NCBI GenBank assembly: GCA_022783865.1
Contig: JALFYY010000012.1
Span: 25,947-89,946, forward strand
DNA: 64,000 nucleotides
Source: Bacteroidales bacterium
GTDB lineage: Bacteria; Bacteroidota; Bacteroidia; Bacteroidales; Paludibacteraceae
Reading direction: 5' to 3'
Positions within the stretch are counted from its first letter, which is position 1. Every line of letters begins with the position of its first letter. The notes beneath the pieces were generated by a model. That model was not told where the DNA came from. It ran no database searches and was given only the letters and a program-made list of their open reading frames with translations. The position numbers were made by a program, and so were the translations under genes. Below are positions 58,644 to 64,000 of the stretch, piece by piece.

Positions 58644-58691
58644 ACAACTAAACAACTTCACAACTCCACAACTAAACAACTCAACAACTAA
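58644..58691. repeat. 8-bp-period tandem array (6 units) immediately upstream of tkt
   Basis: acaactaa/acaacttc/acaactcc/acaactaa/acaactca/acaactaa. Confidence 0.88.
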
Positions 58692-58703
58692 ACAATATAT
58701 CAT

Positions 58704-60716
58704 ATGAACACTACACAACTCATGAACCGGGCAGCGGACAACATTCGTATTCTGGCTGCCGCATCTGTGGAAAAGGCTAAATCCGGTCATCCCGGAGGGG
58801 CAATGGGAGGCGCTGATTTCATCAACGTACTTTTCTCGGAATACCTCATATACGACCCCGAAAACCCTGCTTGGGAAGGGCGTGACCGTTTCTTCCTTGA
58901 CCCCGGTCACATGGCACCCATGCTCTATGCACAATTGTGTTTGGCGGGAAAGTTCTCGTTGGAGGACTTGCAGAATCTGCGTCAGTGGGGCAGTGTTACG
59001 CCGGGTCATCCCGAACGTTGTGTAGAGCGTGGCATTGAGAATACTTCCGGTCCGCTCGGACAAGGTCATACTTTTGCTGTAGGTGCTGCCATAGCCGCCA
59101 AATTCCTGAAGGCGCGTTTCGGCAAGGTGATGAATCAGAATATCTATGCCTTCATTTCCGATGGCGGTGTGCAGGAAGAGATTTCGCAAGGTGCCGGCAG
59201 AATAGCAGGCTTCCTGGGCTTGGACAATCTCATTATGTTCTACGACAGCAACACTATCCAACTCTCTACCTCGTGCAACGAAGTTACCAACGAAGACGTA
59301 CAGAAGAAATACGAATCGTGGGGCTGGTACGTACAGACTATCAACGGCAACGATGCAGATGCCATTCGCCATGCTTTGGACAATGCTTTGGCAGAGCCGT
59401 CCCGTCCGTCGTTGATTATAGGCAATACCGTTATGGGCAAGGGTGCGCTCACTGCCGATGGCGAATCGTTCGAAGGCAAGTGTGCTACCCATGGTGTGCC
59501 GTTGGGCAAATCGGGTGCTTCGTTCGAAAAGACCGTACAGCACTTGGGCGGTAATCCTGACGAGCCTTTCTTTGTCTTCCCCGAAGTGGCGGAGATGTAC
59601 GACAAACGGGCTGCCGAGTTGCGCGATATAACCAACCGGCGTTACCAAGAACTCTACGAATGGAAACAGGCTCATCCTGCTCTGGCGGAGCAATACGATA
59701 CTTATTTCGCTGACGGACAACCGCTTGTCGATTGGACAAAGATTACCCAAAAGGCAGGTGCAGCCACCCGTAACGCTTCTGCTGTCGTCCTTTCCTCATT
59801 GGCGGAACAAGTGGGCAATATGATTGTGGCTTCCGCAGATTTGAGTAACTCCGACAAGACCGATGGCTTCCTCAAAAAGACACACGCCTTTACTCGTGGC
59901 GATTTCTCGGGTGCATTCTTGCAGGCAGGTGTCAGTGAGTTGACGATGGCTTGCCTTTGTATCGGTATGGCGTTGCACGGAGGTGTGATTCCGGCTTGCG
60001 GTACCTTCTTTGTGTTCTCCGATTATATGAAGCCTGCCGTACGTATGGCTGCCTTGATGGAACTGCCCGTGAAGTTTATATGGACGCACGACGCTTTCCG
60101 TGTCGGAGAAGACGGACCCACGCACGAACCTGTAGAACAAGAGGCACAAATCCGTTTGATGGAGAAACTGCAAAACCACTCCGGCAAGAACTCTATGTTG
60201 GTTCTCCGTCCGGCTGATGCCGAGGAAACCACTATGGCATGGCGCTTGGCTATGGAGAATATTGATACGCCTACGGCACTCATCTTTAGCCGTCAGGATA
60301 TTCCGGCATTGCCCGTGCAAGATTTCGAGGGATTCAGCCGTGGCGCATATATTGTGACGGCTGACGAGAACCCCGAAGTGGTGTTGGTGGCTTCCGGATC
60401 GGAGGTATCTACTTTGTTGGCCGGTGCTGAACTTTTGCGCAACGACGGCATACGTTTGCAAGTGGTTTCCATGCCTTCTGAAGGACTGTTCCGTACGCAG
60501 ACAAAAGAATACCAGGCATCTGTCTTGCCGGTGGGTGTTCCCCGTTTCGGACTGACTGCAGGTTTGCCTTGTACCTTAGAAGGGGTAGTAGGTGAGAATG
60601 GCAGAATCTGGGGTTTGAATTCCTTCGGCTTCTCCGCCCCCTACAAAGTCCTTGACGAAAAACTGGGCTTCACCGCCGAAAACGTATATAAACAAGTGAA
60701 AGAAATACTCCGTTAA
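58704..60716 (+). CDS. tkt: Transketolase
   Basis: EKAKSGHPGGAMGGADFINVLF; GHTFAVGAAIAAKFL; FVFSDYMKPAVRMAALMELPVKFIWTHDAFRVGEDGPTHEPVEQEA. Confidence 0.95.
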   Translation: MNTTQLMNRAADNIRILAAASVEKAKSGHPGGAMGGADFINVLFSEYLIYDPENPAWEGRDRFFLDPGHMAPMLYAQLCLAGKFSLEDLQNLRQWGSVTPGHPERCVERGIENTSGPLGQGHTFAVGAAIAAKFLKARFGKVMNQNIYAFISDGGVQEEISQGAGRIAGFLGLDNLIMFYDSNTIQLSTSCNEVTNEDVQKKYESWGWYVQTINGNDADAIRHALDNALAEPSRPSLIIGNTVMGKGALTADGESFEGKCATHGVPLGKSGASFEKTVQHLGGNPDEPFFVFPEVAEMYDKRAAELRDITNRRYQELYEWKQAHPALAEQYDTYFADGQPLVDWTKITQKAGAATRNASAVVLSSLAEQVGNMIVASADLSNSDKTDGFLKKTHAFTRGDFSGAFLQAGVSELTMACLCIGMALHGGVIPACGTFFVFSDYMKPAVRMAALMELPVKFIWTHDAFRVGEDGPTHEPVEQEAQIRLMEKLQNHSGKNSMLVLRPADAEETTMAWRLAMENIDTPTALIFSRQDIPALPVQDFEGFSRGAYIVTADENPEVVLVASGSEVSTLLAGAELLRNDGIRLQVVSMPSEGLFRTQTKEYQASVLPVGVPRFGLTAGLPCTLEGVVGENGRIWGLNSFGFSAPYKVLDEKLGFTAENVYKQVKEILR

Positions 60717-60840
60717 TAAATACCTTCCAAAAGAGAGTAAACGGTGGGATTTAAACAACAAAAATACCGAGATATAATGCTTTTCTGACGCATTGCCATG
60801 GAATGATAATCGGAGGCTTTGCCGAATCAATTCTTTTATG

Positions 60841-60848
60841 TATCTTTG
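60841..60848 (+). promoter_or_regulatory. -7 element of leuS promoter
   Basis: TATCTTTG 60 bp upstream of leuS ATG. Confidence 0.55.
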
Positions 60849-60907
60849 CAAAGCGAAACAATGTCATTTTTCGCATAAATGAATATCAATATATTCGACT
60901 CTTGACA

Positions 60908-63661
60908 ATGGAATATAATTTCAAAGACATTGAACAGCGTTGGCAGCGTCAGTGGCAAGATGATGCTACATACCAGGTAAACAACCATAGTGACAAACCC
61001 AAATACTATGTGCTTGATATGTTCCCATATCCGTCGGGAGCGGGATTGCACGTAGGTCACCCGTTGGGATATATAGCAAGCGACATCTATAGCCGCTACA
61101 AGCGTTTGCAAGGTTTCAACGTATTGCACCCGATGGGCTTCGATGCGTACGGATTGCCGGCAGAGCAGTATGCCATTCAGACAGGGCAACACCCCGAAAT
61201 CACTACGGAGCAGAACATTTCACGCTATGTGCAGCAACTCAAGAAGATAGGCTTTTGTTATGATTGGGACAGAGAAGTACGCACCTGCGCACCCGACTAC
61301 TATAAGTGGACGCAATGGGCATTCATACAGATGTTCCACTCTTACTACGACACCGTGCAGCAGAAGGCTCGTTCTATCAGCGAACTCATTGCACAATGGG
61401 AACAGAACGACGCCGCTTGGGCAACACTCTCCGAGCAGGAAAAGCAAGAGCGACTGATGCAATACCGTATTGCCTATCTGGCAGATACGAAGGTAAACTG
61501 GTGTCCCAAGCTGGGTTGTGTGCTTGCCAACGACGAAGTGAGCGAAGGACTTTCGGTGCGTGGCGGTTATCCTGTCGAACAACGTGTTATGCGTCAGTGG
61601 TGTTTGCGTGTAAGTGCTTATGCCCCACGCTTGCTGGAAGGACTCAATCACATCGATTGGACCGACGCACTCAAAGACACACAGCGTAACTGGATAGGAC
61701 GTTCCGAAGGAGCGGAAATGCAGTTCCGTATCAAAGGACAAGACGAACCCTTTACCATCTTCACCACTCGTGCCGACACAGTCTTTGGCGTCACTTTCAT
61801 GGTGCTTGCGCCTGAGAGTGAGTACGTTGACCGTATTGTCACCCCTGAGCACCGGGCAGAAGTGGATGCCTATCTCGATATGGTGAAGCACCGCACGGAG
61901 CGTGAGCGTATAGCCGACCGCAAAGTAACGGGTGTATTCACCGGCTCATATGCCATCAATCCGCTTACCGAAGCCGAAATACCTGTCTATATAAGCGATT
62001 ACGTATTGAGCGGTTACGGTACGGGAGCCATTATGGCAGTGCCTGCACACGACAGCCGTGACTATGCTTTTGCCCGCCATTTCAATCTGCCTGTCATTCC
62101 GTTGATTGAAGGAGCGGATGTTTCGGAACAGAGTTTCGATGCAAAAGAAGGAACGATGATCAATTCCGGTTTCCTCAACGGCTTGCAGGTGAAAGACGCT
62201 ATCGCCAAGATGAAGGAATATATCACCAACACCGGCATTGGTCGTGTGAAAGTGAACTTCCGTCTGCGTGACGCCGTTTTCTCCCGTCAGCGTTATTGGG
62301 GCGAACCTTTCCCTGTTTACTATAAGAACGGTATGCCTTACACACTGCCGGAAGACTGTTTGCCTTTGCTTTTGCCGGAAGTGAGCAAGTTCTTGCCCAC
62401 CGAAACAGGTGAACCGCCATTGGGCAACGCACAATATTGGGCATGGGACGAGAAGAATCGTCAAGTAGTGGATAAAGCATTGATAGACAACATTACTGTC
62501 TTCCCCTTGGAACTCTGTACAATGCCCGGTTTTGCAGGTTCGTCGGCTTATTACCTTCGTTATATGGACAACCACAACAGCAATGCGCTTGTCTCTAAAG
62601 AAGCAAACGGGTATTGGCGCCAGGTGGATTTGTACTTGGGAGGCAGTGAGCACGCTACAGGGCACTTGATTTACAGCCGTTTCTGGAACAAGGTGCTCTT
62701 CGACTTGGGTTATGTATGCGAGGACGAACCTTTCCGCAAGCTCATTAACCAAGGTATGATACAAGGACGAAGCAACTTCGTCTATCGTCTCATAGGCAGC
62801 CGCAATACGTATATCAGTTATGGTCTGATTGACACACCCGAGTACAAAGACAAAGTGCAACCTATCCATGTAAATGTGAATATTGTGAGCAACGATATTT
62901 TGGATACAGATGCCTTCCGTGCCTGGATGCCCGAATACCGGGATGCGGAGTTTGTATTGGAAGACGGAGTCTATCGTTGCGGTTGGGCAGTGGAAAAGAT
63001 GTCGAAGTCGATGTTCAACGTAGTCAATCCCGACGATGTGGTAGAGCGTTATGGTGCCGATACGTTACGCTTGTACGAGATGTTCCTGGGTCCGTTGGAA
63101 ATGTCGAAACCCTGGGATACTAACGGTATCGACGGTGTACACCGCTTCTTGCGCCGTTTGTGGAATCTTTACGAAAACATCACTGACGACGCACCTACGG
63201 CAGACGAATATCGCACGCTGCACAAACTGATAAAGAAAGTGACGTGGGACATAGAGAACATATCGTTCAATACGTCCATTCCCGCATTTATGATAGCGCA
63301 AAGCGAGCTCACTAACCTGCATTGCAGCAAACGTGCCATATTGGAGCAGGTAGCCGTATTGCTGGCTCCGTATGCTCCTCACTTGGCAGAAGAGATGTGG
63401 CACCGTTGCGGCAACACAACCACCGTATGCGATGCCCGTTGGCCTGAACTCAACGAAGCCTACCTTACGGAAAACACGCAGAAATATCCGGTGCAGTTCA
63501 ATGGTAAGGTCCGTTTTACGATTGAAGTGCAGAAAGATTGTTCCCGTGAAGAGGTGGAACGCCTTGTAATGGCTGATGAGCAAACCGCTAAATACCTCAA
63601 CGGCAATGCCCCCAAGAAAGTGATTGTCGTTCCGGGACGTATCGTGAATATCGTGCTGTAA
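60908..63661 (+). CDS. leuS: Leucyl-tRNA synthetase
   Basis: [76 protein letters not shown]. Confidence 0.97.
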   Translation: MEYNFKDIEQRWQRQWQDDATYQVNNHSDKPKYYVLDMFPYPSGAGLHVGHPLGYIASDIYSRYKRLQGFNVLHPMGFDAYGLPAEQYAIQTGQHPEITTEQNISRYVQQLKKIGFCYDWDREVRTCAPDYYKWTQWAFIQMFHSYYDTVQQKARSISELIAQWEQNDAAWATLSEQEKQERLMQYRIAYLADTKVNWCPKLGCVLANDEVSEGLSVRGGYPVEQRVMRQWCLRVSAYAPRLLEGLNHIDWTDALKDTQRNWIGRSEGAEMQFRIKGQDEPFTIFTTRADTVFGVTFMVLAPESEYVDRIVTPEHRAEVDAYLDMVKHRTERERIADRKVTGVFTGSYAINPLTEAEIPVYISDYVLSGYGTGAIMAVPAHDSRDYAFARHFNLPVIPLIEGADVSEQSFDAKEGTMINSGFLNGLQVKDAIAKMKEYITNTGIGRVKVNFRLRDAVFSRQRYWGEPFPVYYKNGMPYTLPEDCLPLLLPEVSKFLPTETGEPPLGNAQYWAWDEKNRQVVDKALIDNITVFPLELCTMPGFAGSSAYYLRYMDNHNSNALVSKEANGYWRQVDLYLGGSEHATGHLIYSRFWNKVLFDLGYVCEDEPFRKLINQGMIQGRSNFVYRLIGSRNTYISYGLIDTPEYKDKVQPIHVNVNIVSNDILDTDAFRAWMPEYRDAEFVLEDGVYRCGWAVEKMSKSMFNVVNPDDVVERYGADTLRLYEMFLGPLEMSKPWDTNGIDGVHRFLRRLWNLYENITDDAPTADEYRTLHKLIKKVTWDIENISFNTSIPAFMIAQSELTNLHCSKRAILEQVAVLLAPYAPHLAEEMWHRCGNTTTVCDARWPELNEAYLTENTQKYPVQFNGKVRFTIEVQKDCSREEVERLVMADEQTAKYLNGNAPKKVIVVPGRIVNIVL

Positions 63662-63685
63662 GAAAGGCTGCTATAATCAATCAGA

Positions 63686-63717
63686 AAGGAGTGCAACCAT
63701 GGTTGCACTCCTTTTAT
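63686..63717 (+). terminator. Rho-independent terminator after leuS
   Basis: Perfect palindrome aaggagtgcaaccatggttgcactcctt followed by ttatt. Confidence 0.8.
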
Positions 63718-64000
63718 TGTACACTACTGATGCAATACGGCAAGGTTTTGTTCAACGTATGCTGTGAGTGTATTTTCTATATAAATAATTTGGTTTATAA
63801 AATACACTTCATTACCTTTGCAGGCGGAATGGAGTGGTATTCGCAAGCCGCTCTTTTTTAACGTGAGTTCGAAATAAGGAACTAAAAGAGACACAATTGT
63901 TTACAATTTTCCTCAAAAATGATATTGAGTGAAGGTTTCTTTGGGAAGTAGCAATAGGCAGCAATGGCAGCAAATGTATTGGTAAAGAAATTGGCAATAC

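Noticed and set aside
63964-64000. Possible start of a new plus-strand gene (MAANVLVKKLAI...)
   Set aside because: Only about 12 codons visible before the window edge; cannot be supported.

Overview
Bacteroidota (Bacteroidales-like) chromosomal window. It has Bacteroidetes-type TAnnTTTG -7 promoters, a SusC/SusD locus and a T9SS-type C-terminal domain. From left to right: partial nusB; ogt; an nqrABCDEF operon on the minus strand, with an astacin-like protease and a small lipoprotein inserted between nqrE and nqrF; a PL9 pectate-lyase-like secreted protein; an exopolysaccharide block (GT4-GT2 fusion, wecB, deacetylase-like, ABC-F, capD-like); panB; uvrA; two HU-family genes; rimO; recQ; a PUL (MFS, SusC, SusD, SusE-like, GH13, GH53, GH2, GH13); gltX; a second recQ; a DAHP synthase/chorismate mutase fusion; a five-gene operon of secreted proteins of unknown function; DUF6452/DUF6048-like genes; tkt; leuS. 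Most unusual observations: (1) NqrC carries an in-frame N-terminal rubredoxin-like domain (CxxC...CxxC); (2) intergenic DNA repeatedly contains tandem arrays with an exact 11-bp period but unrelated unit sequences, often beside 8-bp arrays and two dispersed palindrome families; (3) foreign-looking ORFs interrupt the nqr operon; (4) a membrane-tethered HU-LysM protein. I saw no tRNA or rRNA genes, CRISPR arrays or transposases by eye. All family assignments come from reading motifs; no database search was run.
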